A stretch of DNA of 64,000 bases from Sphagnum compactum (GCA_965153455.1 OZ234501.1:8060001-8124000), one strand, 5' to 3'. Shown: positions 36,173 through 48,179, counted from the first letter of the stretch. Numbers and translations are program-made. Notes: generated from the sequence alone by a model not told the origin.

Positions 36173-37339
36173 ATGGCTGACCCACAGCAAGAAGACTGTA
36201 TATCTGATTTTGAATTCCACATGATCACATCTACTGTTGATTCTCTGGCTGGGGCATGCATGCTACCAGCTGATGAGCTCTTCCACAAGGGCAAGCTGCT
36301 ACCTCTTTCTTGTCCTCAAAAGCAGGTAGAATTTCTAGACAGGTTGGAGAAACCCTCTGGAAGTTCTTCCAGGCAGTTGGATACCAAGGATTCTATCTCT
36401 CACTTTCCATCTGTGACTTCTTGCAAACAAACAGATTCTTGTTCTAGGACAACAAAACCTTCAAAGTGGAGAGAGGTATTTGCAGTGCTGAGAAGAGCAC
36501 GTTCTGACAGTGGAAGGGATCGATCATTTCGAGATCAGGGTGGTTCTTTGGTCCCCCTTGTAAGAGCTCAACGTACACACAGAAAGCAGTCATGTGCTCC
36601 AAGCCCTTTGCGATTTATTTCTCGCAGAAGTTTGTCCATTGAAAACCGGATTGTTGTGAGATCCCCTGAAGGAATTTCTTGTCCATCTCAGAAACATGAT
36701 GTGAAAAACCCCAACGCGTCACACACAAAGTCAACTTCAATGCCTACAATGGCTTCTGCCAGTCAATCTCCCCCTGTTGCATGCCATTATAGGCACCCAT
36801 CTGGTTTGTCAGCATTGCATGTAACATCTCCTGTGTATCCTAATTCTTCAGGGGTTGGAAGGGACTGGGAGACCCCAGAAGACAGCTCACCTGATGAATG
36901 GAACAGTAGTGACAGGCACATGGACTTCACACCAAGCTCTAAAAGGAATTCTTGGAGTCCTGATCTGGACACCTCTTTAGACCTCTCTTTCAGCAGGGGT
37001 GGTCTCAGGGAGTCAAGCAGCTCTGGGGATGGCTCAGGGTCAAGGATTGACAGAGAACTGTATGGAGCTACCTCTGCCAGCACTCCATCTGGCAATAAGT
37101 GTGGAAAGACTCAGGAACACCTAAGGGCTTTAAGGACAAGGGAGATCCAGCGGAGCCCAGAGAGGTTTGGCTCGTACAGTGTGAGGGTAACACCAGTTCT
37201 TAATGTGCCTGTCTACACTGGCCCTACTCTCCGGAACTCAAAGTCATCCAAGGTCTATATTGCAAGTCTGCGAGCACTTCTGAATTTCAAGAAGGATAAA
37301 GTTGGGAATATGCCTTCACGGCCTGCAACTGCAACATAA
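36173..37339 (+). CDS. DUF1645 family protein (388 aa)
   Basis: Single uninterrupted frame. I start at the first ATG (36173); the frame is open further upstream (to a TGA at 36101) but has no earlier ATG. The order of blocks fits plant DUF1645 proteins: 'SDFEF' at residues 11-15, 'LPADELFHKGKLLPL' at 31-45, a basic 'KWREVFAVLRRAR' at 98-110, a long Ser-rich disordered middle, and 'VRVTPVLNVPVYTGP' at about 337-351 followed by a basic 'LLNFKKDK'. No transmembrane segment or catalytic motif. From memory, the rice member SGL affects stress tolerance and grain length, but the molecular role is unclear. No close neighbour gene. The long repeat-bearing leader upstream may make its expression complex. 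Family assignment rests on recalled motifs. Confidence 0.78.
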   Translation: MADPQQEDCISDFEFHMITSTVDSLAGACMLPADELFHKGKLLPLSCPQKQVEFLDRLEKPSGSSSRQLDTKDSISHFPSVTSCKQTDSCSRTTKPSKWREVFAVLRRARSDSGRDRSFRDQGGSLVPLVRAQRTHRKQSCAPSPLRFISRRSLSIENRIVVRSPEGISCPSQKHDVKNPNASHTKSTSMPTMASASQSPPVACHYRHPSGLSALHVTSPVYPNSSGVGRDWETPEDSSPDEWNSSDRHMDFTPSSKRNSWSPDLDTSLDLSFSRGGLRESSSSGDGSGSRIDRELYGATSASTPSGNKCGKTQEHLRALRTREIQRSPERFGSYSVRVTPVLNVPVYTGPTLRNSKSSKVYIASLRALLNFKKDKVGNMPSRPATAT

Positions 37340-38570
37340 TATAATCATTGGCAGCTTAGAGTTCTTCCTTTTCCATGCTGCTTGACAGGGGCTACAGTCT
37401 CAGGTGGAGTATGTGTAAGCAAGTCATGACAGGTCTTGCAAGTCTGCCCTCATTATTCTGTTTAAAGCTCTGTTCAAAGAGCCTGAGCTGTTTCTTTTTG
37501 CATTCGGCAGCAAGTGGCAGGTTACGTTCAAAGGACGGTGGATGAGTTCTCTGACTCAAATACACATGTGAGCTGCTTCAAGCTAGCAAAGTGACCATTG
37601 TTAATGCTGCTGTATTCAGAAACTGGCAAGTGCATGTTTGCAACTTCCTGTGTCATTCTTGTCAAAGATTGACAGGGTTTGGAAACTGCACTCACAGCCA
37701 GCAGCGACAATGGTTCTTAGAAACGAACATTTGAAACCACAGCTTGGAAATCAACTGCCCAAGTACAGGCACTTCAACCTCAGCTGATTTTGAGTTCAAG
37801 TACCAAACACTGATCCCAAGAGTCAGGAAGATGCTGAATGAGCTGTTGCATCAACTGGTGAGTAAAAACCTCCAGAAATAGAAATGCTTGTGAATCCTCT
37901 AATGGTTTACCACTTCACTGCCACCAATGTTTTCCACTGCAGCTGTTTTCTCTGTACTAGATAACTCAGATATTATTCAAACATGGCAGTTAAATTGCAC
38001 TGGCAATTGCAAATTTGAGTCTAATAATTATACACCTAATTAGTGTTAAATGGATTCTGAGAGAGTGTTTACAAAATCAAAATGTAAATATGGCATCAAG
38101 AGCCTACTTTGAACAAAGGTTTGTCTCATTTATGGGTTTAGGGTTTAAGGAGCATTAATAACAATCATAATTTAATTTAAAAAGTCTTTCAGCTTGCTGC
38201 ATGTTAGCATTGCCAAACCTTCAAAGGGTGTGTGGGTGATTTGTTTGAAGTTTAAATTTATGTCAGCACTAATAAATTATACATGAAGAGAAAATTGTTG
38301 TTTTTGAATGTGCTAGAAAATGATGGTAAATGAAAATAAATTTACAACGAGTCCCCCAATATGGAATCATGAGCAAGTATGATGGTTTTGTTTTTTTTGT
38401 TTTCTTGGGTTGTTTTACCATTTAAATTCATTAAATCATGTGGTAGTTTTCGCAGATTTCTTGGAAATTAGAGAAGGTTTCACTTGCATTAAGAGTTATT
38501 AGGTTTTGGGTATGAGAAAAAGAATGAGGAAAGAGAATATTGGAAATTGGATATGCAAGGAATGGATATG
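37340..38570 (+). other. 3' flank of the DUF1645 gene
   Basis: Probable 3' UTR followed by AT-rich DNA. AATAAA words occur only well downstream (about 38335), so the polyadenylation site is uncertain. No further gene. Confidence 0.35.
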
Positions 38571-38619
38571 GGATGATCATGGGAACATAATGGAATATTT
38601 GTACAGATATGATGGGTGA

Positions 38620-38700
38620 GCGGAGGGAACAATTTGAAGAACAATTAGGAAACTTATTGGGAACTCATGAGGAGCTATTGGTGGAACTCTAGGTCTCTAG
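38620..38700. repeat. About 11-12-bp-period minisatellite, locus 2
   Basis: Units such as GAACAATTTGA, AGAACAATTAGG, AAACTTATTGGG, AACTCATGAGG and AGCTATTGGTGG. This is the complement-strand version of the GTTCCC units at 30835. Confidence 0.55.
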
Positions 38701-39930
38701 TTGGTGTCCCAGACAAGTTAACAAAACTTGAAAACAGAAAAATATATATATAATTCAACATTTGTCCTATGAATATCAACTTCTGAAATGATAAAATTGA
38801 TCAAATCAACAAATGTAATATTTCATAAATTAATTCACATGCTTGGGTAATTTACACACATACAAATAAATGATACTTGCACAATTATATGAAACCAATG
38901 CATTCAAAGATAATATGTTCAAGATGAATTCACAAAAATAATTTTATGTGGATGGATTGTTGGCAAGGTTTTTTTTTTTTTTTTTTTGGGGTTGTTAAAT
39001 CACTGAATAGGATCTAAGTCAATGAAATTAACCAAATCTCATTTCTTTTTTAAGCATCCAAATGAATTAAAAATAATAATGGATGGAATTTTGAATATGA
39101 AATACTCATTAACAAGAGGGGGAAAATCACTATATTTATTGACCAGGGGCAAAACCATGATCAAAAAACATTCAGTAGAGCAAATCAAGTTTCAATTTTA
39201 GCAATGAAGGGCAACCAAATTTCAAAATCATAAAAATAAAGAATTAACGCTAATGCATAATGTTATATTAAAAATAAACAGCAGAATAATAAATTAACAC
39301 AAGCCTTAACAATACTTAATAATACAGATAACAAATACGAAACAAGTGAACTTTCACTCCTTTCGACATCAAAAGAAATGGGTATATGAAATGCTTAAAC
39401 TATCATAATTAACCAATTTTAGGAATCAAAAATATAAAATATAAGATTTTACTTGAATGATTGCAAAACACATTTGAAAAAGTGCCTCCTTTTAACCATT
39501 CAACAAATGTGTTTGTCCATCTAATTCTTATAATAAACCCATTTGATACTAATGAAGTTGCTTGCACATCACATCATGCACACATATCAACAAACAACTT
39601 TGGTGAATGAAATAAAGGTTAACAATGGATTTGTTGTTTTCTTAGCAAAATATGCCAATGATGTCTATCCATCATTTAACTTGCCTTTCAAGACACATGA
39701 GGCTTTTAATCTCACATGTTCTAAATCACATACAAGATCACTCAATTATATTTCAATTAAACACAATGAAAAACATATTTAAATCCCGCAAACAAGTATG
39801 GGTATTTTAGAGTAACAATAGATTAATATGACATGATTACTCACCAATAATTGATCTTTGTGACTGATTATGGAATAAGCCATGTTGATATTATGACAAA
39901 TTTCAATAATGTGTGATTTTACACAAATTT
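38700..39930. other. Intergenic DNA
   Basis: No gene seen. The frame at 39543-39782 has no recognisable product. A T-run lies at 38970-38987. Confidence 0.5.
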
Positions 39931-39938
39931 AACTAGGG

Positions 39939-40125
39939 ATGGATGGTGGGTGGATAGAAAACACTTTTTCAGTGGGTTTCAACTTTGTAGCTAATAAATT
40001 TAATGGTTAACTTTATTGTTCTTACAACCTACCTACTAAACAACCCACTAGCCCTTGCTTATGTACTAATTGTCTACATGCTACCCACCCACCTACTTAC
40101 AAGTATTTTTAATCACATTGGTTAC
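39939..40125. repeat. Dispersed repeat C, copy 1 (partner 52301-52460)
   Basis: Shares AGGGATGGATG, GGTGGA(T/C)AG, TTGGGTTC/GTGGGTTTC, AAATAA..GGTTAA, CTACCTACTAAACAACCCA and TTATGTACTAA with 52301-52460 in the same order. Confidence 0.6.
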
Positions 40126-40889
40126 CAAGGTCAATGCAAATTCTCTTGGGGTTCATTCACAACTATATCATAACTAGCTTTAGCTAGTTTAGGGTGTTGG
40201 GATAGTTCTCTAGTTTGTTCCCAACAATGTTTTTTTAGGGCAAAAATTCGTCATTGTGTAATGGGTAAAAGTTTCCTTGGGTGGTACCACTAAGAACTTA
40301 GTCATTTGTATGATTGCTCAAAAGTTTTACACATTTGAGAATTTTCCTAACCATCAAGCCATTGAAGAATGGAAGACTTTTTGCATCTATTATGCATTTG
40401 ATGCCTAAGTGTTATTGTTTTCTCTCATAGGCTTCTTCAATATGTAGGTAGACCAAGAACTACCCTAATCTCTTACCATTCTTCTTTTTATGAATGGTTT
40501 TTTTTTTCTTTGATTTTTTATGATTGTGGATTTTGAATTTTGCTTGCCTTCAATCTTGATTTTGATGTTTAGCTTGTTGTTTAGGTCTTGCTACTCCAAA
40601 GCCCATTATTACACTTGTTCAATGATGCACCATGCCCATGGCATGTTGTTATCCATGGCAAAATTATTGAGTGTTCTATGTGATGGATGATGGAGTTTCA
40701 AGTATTGGCAATGGTTTCTGTGTTGTTACTTTGCTTTTTTTTTGGGTTTCCATGATCTTTGTCACTTTGCTAATTCTGTTGGAAACTTGGATTTTACAAC
40801 TATTGCAATAGGGCCAAATAATGTGGTAACTAAACCTTGTCTTTGGAATTTGATACTAAAATGCTGCTTGTTTGTGTAGGTTTGCCTTG

Positions 40890-40980
40890 TGCTTTAGTGG
40901 GCAGGACGAGTTTGGTCAGGGTTCAATTCCATCACATGGCCAATTCTTCACAACATGAAAAGAGAAAATCCTAAGTTGCC
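40890..40980 (+). mobile_element. Weak tRNA-like head
   Basis: TGCTTTAGTGG at 40890-40900 and a good box B GGTTCAATTCC at 40920-40930. The spacing is short (30 bp) and no cloverleaf forms convincingly, so I treat it as a possible SINE relic only. Confidence 0.25.
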
Positions 40981-40989
40981 TACAAATCT

Positions 40990-42090
40990 AAGAAAAATAT
41001 GGCTATAATCCTTGAAATGATTCACATTGATCACATGAGTTTTTGTTACATTATTTGTGCATGTGTTCATCTTTGATTACTTGTGACACGGCAAAATTTA
41101 CTGTTGTAAAGATCCCAAAAGAAATTTATGATTGAAAAGTGTATTCACATCATAGCATCTCTAAAGTCACAAATGAATTCATTAAATTAAAATGAATTCC
41201 TTGCTCGAATGCACTTGAGTAGCACCACAGCAAACACCAAAAGGTAGAGGAAAGTGTAGTAAGAACATGCAAGAGCTCAAGGCTGCATTAATATAAATCA
41301 AATAATAATAATTTGAGCTCCGAGTGCATAATGGATAGAAAACCACCATCAAGTCAGAAAAGAATGAAATAAGGAAATAGAAAAGGAGAAAAAGGAAACA
41401 AAAAGGAATTTGGATTTTCAAGTGCAAAAAGAAGTGGAAATTTTTACTGGGGCTCATTCAGAAACAGAGTGTCTAGACAGATAAAAACTGTTTTGTAGTG
41501 AATGCAGAATCCACACTTATTTAAAACACATTAAATTTTTCTTATCTTTGGTAAGGAGCTACAATTTTGTTCCACTCGTGTTTTTCCAACGCCTCCAAAT
41601 TGCCCTGAAAAGGCTTTGAACTTGTTTCAAAGAAACAAGAAAACTGGAAAAAATGTGCAACCAACACATTGTTATCTCTCAGATGTGGGCACCTCATTTG
41701 GCACACAACTGCCTGTTAATGTAAGGTGCTTTAATGGGAGCACATGTTGGTGCAGGACTTTAGAAACAACAGTTTTTCCTTATGAAACTGGCAACAGTGT
41801 GCACAAATATTATACAATAGCCACAAGTGTGATTTCCACTGGAGGTACTGCTATTTTTGAAAAACAATAATTTTTTGGTTTCTGAATTGAATTCTCAAAG
41901 ATGATGACTTGGACCCACTGCCAAGCTACATTTCCCCCACCAAACTATGTTGGAAGTGTTTAGATTTGGAATGCAAAGTATGACCCATTTGCTGAAAACA
42001 AATAAGTCTTGATCGTTTTTTGCTTACTTTAAAAAAGGGTAGTGGTGGTATTTCCACAAGACTGTCCATTGTCCAAATGAGGGGGCTGAC
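40990..42090. other. Intergenic DNA / 3' flank of the DCN1-like gene
   Basis: No separate gene recognised. The part nearest 42096 is probably the 3' UTR of the minus-strand DCN1-like gene. Confidence 0.4.
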
Positions 42091-42095
42091 TGCTG

Positions 42096-45000
42096 TTAAG
42101 CTCCAGAGGTGCATGCTTCAAGACTCTGCATTGCAGAACAGAAAGACTTGTGTTAGAATGACAAAGCTTCAGACTACTACTACACCTTCTTTGTCCTTGT
42201 GTGCTGAATTTTGGAAAGGGTGAGAGCTCACGGTTCTGACAAAGCCATATCTGATGCACATGGACAAGTTCTACATGAATGTTGTCACTGCACATTATGA
42301 CATGAGAAGGGAGAACATGGGGCTAATAATATCAATGAACTTCTATCATCTCCCAAATACTACCTTCTATCAATCTGAAGACAGGAGTGCAAGCCTACAT
42401 AAGGGCGCCTGGCCTGTACCAGTTATGCATCTTTGTTGTTGGGCATATAACACATTCCTTGCCTTGCTTGGCAAGAATTCCCCACAAAACTTGTCAGAGA
42501 TTGTGGGGAGCTTATGGTGAAATGAACCCAGAGACACATGACAACAATGGAGAAATCAAGTAGCACAAAACAATTGCATGAAGTCACAGCAACCAACAGC
42601 AATTGGGTCCTTCCCATTGGAAATTTCCAGCAGGTAAAACACTTACGAAGAAATGCAAACAGTTTAAAAAATCAAACCGACAACTTAAAAATGCATAGTA
42701 CCCTTACCTGATTCTCCCGCAAGTACTCCACAAACTCATCTATTAAATATGGCCATGCTCCTTCTGAGTCATAGTTTGAGACTGATGGATCTATTATCTG
42801 CTTTGACAACAGACAGACAAACTGATGAGATTTCCTTCTCTCAATGAGCAAATAAACACCTTCTCTGGCAAACTTATTTTGGTGTTTGCACATAGCTTTA
42901 GAAAAACTTCTGCTACAATTGTCTTTTCCTTTGGTAGGAAGTATAACTTTTGCTCTTGAAATGTTCATCGAGCAAGAGGTAAGCAGCAGCACCCAAAATG
43001 CAGACCAACCTCCTAAATTGGAAATCTGGCACTCTTGTTTGTACAATTTAAAGAATCCTCTTACATTACTACATTTTTGTATGCCTAACCTAGTAACTTC
43101 TGCTCTTGAAATGTTGATCAAGCAAGAGCTAAGCAATGCCACCCAAATCCAGACCAACTTTCTAAATCACAAATCTGGCATTCTTGTTTCAAACATTGGA
43201 AAGAATCCTCGTACATCACTAGACTTTTGTGGGTGCAACCTAGTTTTCAAAACCAGTGAACTGGAATAGATTTTGATGTGAATAGTGTGCACCCCATCAC
43301 TTGAAATTACAAAGTGGTGGACCAACTTACCCTGGAGAATTCAAAAAGCTGTGACCATGTATCCTTTGAGATTGCCTTGTTGTGCTTAGCCTGCATCATT
43401 CCAGGCCAAATGTGATGGAAGAGTGGGGGCCAAAAATAATTACCATTGACCACTTCATTGCTCATATTTGACATACTCTCTTTACAGAGACAACAGAGGT
43501 TCTATGTCCAGAAAAGGAGGCTTACTTGTAAGAACTGGCACCATAACTCCACAAGGGGCCATGGTCGCTCCTTAAACAAGAGCCGCCACATACCCAGAGC
43601 TGTATCCAATGCCAAGGACTTCTGACCCTGAAACAGTACACTAATATGTTTCAGTGCTGCAGTTTGGTTTTCTCTTCGGCATTGATTCCCCCACACAATT
43701 CTGTAGTGTAATTTTTTTGCACTTTTGGCATGGCTGACTATGGAAAAGTACTGAGATTCATCCCTTTGATAGAACTTTACTAGTTCTAAATGGAGAGTAA
43801 AATGGGTGCACCTTCTCTTTTGCCCAACCAAAGGCAAAATTGTAAATGTCCCGAAACTTGTCTGCAATCCCAAAGAAAATTTGACTTAAGTTGTGTTTCC
43901 ATGTTTCCAATCTCTCAAACAAAAGAAATTTCTGTTTGAGCAAAGAAAGCCCAATTTCTTAGATCCATTGCACCAAACTGTTTCCAGCAAATAAAATTTC
44001 ACATTTTCTCAGAAAAAATTCCTCCACAAATGGCAAAGAAAAGAGTACATAGAAAACATCATACGTTCATCTTTCAGCTCAGCACGTAAAGACGGGAGCA
44101 GATACTTGAGTTTGTCAATGGAATCTACCCTGCCACCAAACCCATCATTTGAATCAATAGGCATCCAGGTAGACCTTTATGCATGTGTGAATTGCCAAAT
44201 TGCATACAATTTTAAGTCATGCCCATGATCAGAAAATAGTGCAATAGTAAATGGAGAAAACACTTCAGGCTAACTTTCTCATAAAGTAAAGCACTCCCAT
44301 GGAAACGCCTGAGAATCATGCATGGAATGGATGAGTGAAGAGATACTACTGCTCGTCTCACCCCAGCATTTGCAGGCCTTCAATAAACTCTTGTCGTGAA
44401 AATTCACACATGGTGGCTGCTTTCATATGCCAAGATATAACAAGCTGTGGATTCTCATACAAGCACAGAGGAGGGGAAATCAGAGAACGTGGGAAAGAAA
44501 ACCACCCTATACACCAATCAAGCTAGCTTGCATGTTAGCTATGTATACAGATCACCTCCAGGAAGGATGCGGTAACTACAGTCTATGGAAGAGGCTCTCA
44601 GTACATGCCAGTTCTAGCTAGCAAGGGTCATTTGGCATGTCTGCTACAATGTATGAAAACAGAAACACATTTCATCACACAGACATCAAAGCTGGAGGAT
44701 GTTAAACTGTTGACCTAAGTAAACTTACAGCCTGAAGCTGGCACCTATGAAGAGAGTAAATGGAAGCAGGCAGTTGGTGGAGAAGGATTTGCACTTGACA
44801 AGGGTACTTACCATGACTACATCTCCAGGATCTACCTGCATTTACATATGAGGAAACCACATGCACCAAGAAACTGATCAGTAAAATGAACAATTCTAAC
44901 TTGCAAAAATGCTGCCATCATTGAACCAATGCTTTCAGTTTGATGATGCACCACACAGAGCAGACAAGAAAGGAATTGACAACTTGAGGATTCACTAGCT

Positions 45001-46839
45001 CAAGAGTCTCCAAACAGTCAATCAAGGTACAAACAACAGAAATCTACAAGTAGAAGTGGATGGTTGGAGCTCCAAATGGAGTGCAGAAATGAAGGAGTTG
45101 TTAAATGACCTGCAAATCATCACAGAAGGCTGAAACGCCATCCACCAATATCATATCAGAGTATGGATCTGCACATGCATCAACACAACTTCCAGATTGA
45201 GCTCCAAAGACATAGCAGAGATCTGTATCAAAAAAACACACATACATATCCAGAAAACTCAGAAGCCTTTTTTAAAGCTCAACTAGTGTTATTGTTGCCA
45301 GACCTTTATACCGCAGATACAGCTCTTCAAGGAAGCGTGGATCTGTGGCTGGTCGAGCTGGAGGCTGATTGAAAAAAAACTCAAAAGCTCCTTCTAAGTT
45401 CCAATCACTGGCCTTCAGTGACACCAATGCTGCCTTTTCACTGCAGTTTACCAAAATACAGAGAGAGATTTGCTTAGGGGCAAGTGCAGAGGTGAAGAAG
45501 AAAGCAAATCCCATTCCTCTGGTCCCAAACAGACTTCCTCATAAGACTGGATGAAGGGAGTGTATGGAAGAAGATGGAGACGAACAATTGGAGGTAAGGA
45601 GAGAAAGAGAAGCCTGGACAGGCCAGGAATGCACAAACCAACATAACAGACCGTGAGATTGGATACAGGACAGTACTTTGCTCCAGCAATCGTCATGAAT
45701 TGCTGGATTTTGTCCCGCTGTCCCCTGCTAAGCTTATTCTGCACACCAATACACAAGAACAAATTCCAAAAGGCATGTGAATAGCAAGATACATACCCCC
45801 ACCCCCCCCCCCCCCCCCCCCCGCCCCCTGCCCCCCCCAAAAGGTGTAGTTGCCACAGTCTGTGGGCAAGAGTAGTTGTGGGGTACAAGAGCTCTGCATC
45901 TAACCCCTACAAGCAACACCATCTGGATCTGCACCTTGCACATTTAGATATCTATAGGGACAGCCAAATGCCATCAAAACTCATGCTGAGGTGATCAGCA
46001 ATCAACAGTTCAAGTGAACTAGAGTGACACTGAAGGTGTACGAAAAAAAAATGGGGTTTGTACTCTGATCACTTGCAACTCTGATGCCAAATTATTTTTA
46101 TTTTGCAATACACATACACATAATGGGGGCCCACACATATCAGAATCAAACTAGACAGATTTGCCAAGGCTAATCAACCCTACAAATCTTACAGCAATTT
46201 TTACACAGAAAAAAAGAAACTGTGGTCCAAGAACACAGCAGCAGCAAGCCCCTTCAACTGCTGTTTTGAGGAAACCCTAATTTTTCGATTGCAGCGAGCA
46301 TGTGGAACTCTTCCCTCCTCCTCCTCTTCCTCCTATCATCAAAGACTTCTATATCCATGGGTTTGCACTCTGGAGATAAGACTCTCGGAAGCCAATAACT
46401 CCACACAATGCCATAGAGTTATAAGCATGATGATGATGATGATGATGGGAGGATCTGATGCCTCAGGACGGGAGGAGGAGGCAGAACTTGGGACATAGAA
46501 GAAGTAAGTACACCCAAACAAACCTATCTCTCAAGTAAGGAGTGCCACTTCCTGCAACCTCACATTACAACACTTGCAGCAGCAGAACAGCAGCAGCAGA
46601 TAGCAGCACCTCATCAAATCCTAAAACGAGGAACGAAAAACAAACCAACAGGATACCCTTTTTGCATGCACGCGCGCGCGCACACACACACAAAGTCCCC
46701 ACTTCTTCTCACTCACTGACTCACTCACTCACCCAAAAATAAAAAACAGCTGCAAAAACTCATGGATCCCGAAGAGCATAAGCAAGAAAACAAACCAGCC
46801 AGACGGGGAGAAGAAGAGAGCAAAAGAAATACCCACCAT
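42096..46839 (-). CDS. DCN1-like protein (defective in cullin neddylation), 12 exons
   Basis: Co-E3 that promotes transfer of the ubiquitin-like NEDD8/RUB to cullins by binding the E2 and the cullin. My model (complement): 46837-46839 (ATG only), 45677-45738, 45304-45440, 45110-45168, 44812-44835, 44362-44444, 44065-44129, 43812-43861, 43526-43627, 43331-43390, 42708-42797, 42096-42125. It gives 254 aa with every junction phase consistent. N-terminal UBA: '[15 protein letters not shown]' then '[14 protein letters not shown]' (residues 2-36). The potentiating-neddylation domain follows, with '[11 protein letters not shown]', '[17 protein letters not shown]', '[13 protein letters not shown]', '[11 protein letters not shown]' and '[15 protein letters not shown]'. 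The D-A-D cullin-binding patch is intact (D205, A229, D235). Exon 5 is a 24-nt microexon. The first exon (ATG then a donor at 46836) and the last exon are the least certain parts. Confidence 0.88.
42930..43245. repeat. 150-bp tandem duplication in a DCN1-like intron
   Basis: CTGCTCTTGAAATGTT-type sequence at 42950 recurs at 43100, as do AGCAAGAG(G/C)TAAGCA, CAGACCAAC and ATCTGGCA(C/T)TCTTGTTT. The two copies lie in the intron between exons 43331-43390 and 42708-42797. Confidence 0.8.
45796..45838. repeat. C-rich tract in intron 1 of the DCN1-like gene
   Basis: Near-homopolymer C run broken by A, G and TG. On the gene's own strand it reads as G-runs, placed 58 bp upstream of the exon-2 acceptor. 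Confidence 0.9.
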
Positions 46840-47060
46840 GATGCCCTCGTGCTCAGTTCTTCACCAACTGGTGCTCAAATCCTCCAACAACACACACCCC
46901 CGCGCTTTCTCACCCAGCGTCCACGCATCCGAGTGGCAGACTCCGGTCACAAAGGAGACAAGAGTAAGTCCGCGTCTATGTGGGGGCGCGCGCGCGCTCG
47001 CTCGTCTCTCCTCTCTTCTCTCCTCTCACTCTCTCTCCCTCCTTTGTAAGCGCCCGTAAG
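46840..47060 (-). promoter_or_regulatory. 5' leader / promoter region of the DCN1-like gene
   Basis: CpG-rich DNA (CGCGCGCGCTCGCTCG at 46986-47001) and purine-rich minus-strand sequence lie directly upstream of the predicted ATG at 46839. It is the most GC-rich spot near this gene. No TATA box recognised. Confidence 0.4.
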
Positions 47061-47097
47061 CGCCTGGCGAGTTTGTAGGATGGGCTTTTTTCTTTTA

Positions 47098-47235
47098 CCG
47101 TGTTTTGGAAGAAGGGTGGCCTATTAGGGTTCATTTTGTTGGTGTTGGGTACTACACCACATGTGCGTTTGGTTCCTTGGGGGGGGGGGGGGGGAGAACT
47201 AGAGAGGTTGGGTGTTTTGGAAAACACTAACTTTT
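47098..47235. repeat. Dispersed repeat D, copy 1 (partner 48040-48170)
   Basis: GTGTTTTGGAAGAAG, GTGTTGGGTACTACACCA and, after a G-run, GGTTGGGTGTT are shared in order with 48040-48170. The G-run occupies 47179-47194. Confidence 0.65.
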
Positions 47236-47239
47236 AGCG

Positions 47240-47820
47240 GTGAGTTTTTGGTAGTCCCGGAGGACTCCAAGTTCCCACTTTTGGGGATGCTGCATAATTG
47301 TTTCTCACATCCCAGTGTAAGTTCATACTTAGTGTGTGTGATTCATATTAATTATTAGTTCATGGTTGTGTTGTGCTCACAAGTTTTTGTTTTTTTTTTT
47401 TTTGTTTTGGAAGGAGTCATATTGATTGATTAGTCCATCATCATTTTTTTTGAAAAATTGGGCACTCCCCAATAGAAGCACCTCTTTGAAGCCCCAATCG
47501 CAAAATAAAAAACTTATGTCCTCCCCTACAAGCCTACCTTTTCAGTTTATTGGGCCTTATTGCCCCTTACAGGGAGAGGGACTATTGCATTGGATCCAAC
47601 TTTTGGAAGTTTTACCTTATTAGAACCGGTTTCACATTAGGTGAACCGGGTTCTTTGGTGAAAGTTTTTAGACTGTTTAGATTGGAACGGATTTTTTTGG
47701 TGTTCAGAGTGTGGACTCAATAGGTAGATGCACAACATCTTATCTATTGGCAGAGCTAGTGTGTCTGTGATGCCTTGTTATATACACAAAAGTTGAACTT
47801 TGGGTACAAAATATGGTATA
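47240..47820. other. Intergenic DNA
   Basis: Nothing recognised beyond a T-run near 47390. Confidence 0.5.
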
Positions 47821-47829
47821 AATCTGAGG

Positions 47830-47905
47830 TGCTATTGGGAATGTCTTGGGGGAACAACCTGTGAACTTGAGGAACTCATTGGAACACCTTGAGAACAAGG
47901 GAAAA
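47830..47905. repeat. About 11-bp-period minisatellite, locus 3
   Basis: GGGAATGTCTTG, GGGGAACAACC, GAGGAACTCATTGGAAC and ACCTTGAGAAC units, same sense as locus 2. Confidence 0.45.
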
Positions 47906-48039
47906 ACAAAAAAATCCTTTCCATTTTGGGCTTGCAGGGGCACAAACTGTGAGACATACCATAGTTATTTTTCTTTTATCCAACATCACCCATAAAACTA
48001 AAACTGGGACTGTAAGTCATTGGCTTGTGATCAACTTTA

Positions 48040-48170
48040 GTGTGTTTTGGAAGAAGAGTTACCTGTTGTGGTTTATTTTGTTTGTGTTGGGTACTACACC
48101 ATACGCCGTCTTTGCCTTTCTTTGTTTTGGTTTTTTTTTTTGGGGGTTGGGTGTTGGGAAACAAACTAAA
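48040..48170. repeat. Dispersed repeat D, copy 2 (partner 47098-47235)
   Basis: Same-orientation copy with GTGTTTTGGAAGAAG, TGTTGGGTACTACACCA and GGGGGTTGGGTGTTGGG. Confidence 0.65.
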
Positions 48171-48179
48171 CTACGAACT

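Noticed and set aside
40920-40930. Box-B match suggesting a tRNA gene
   Set aside because: No cloverleaf can be formed, and box A is poor and too close. I found no functional tRNA anywhere in the window.
42797-42800. Alternative acceptor adding Gln before '[10 protein letters not shown]' in the DCN1-like protein
   Set aside because: Using CAG as intron end keeps the exact family spacing of this segment; the alternative inserts one residue.
45448-45943. Minus-strand frames with Gly/Pro runs
   Set aside because: They run through the C-rich tract of intron 1 of the DCN1-like gene. Only 45677-45738 within them is exon.
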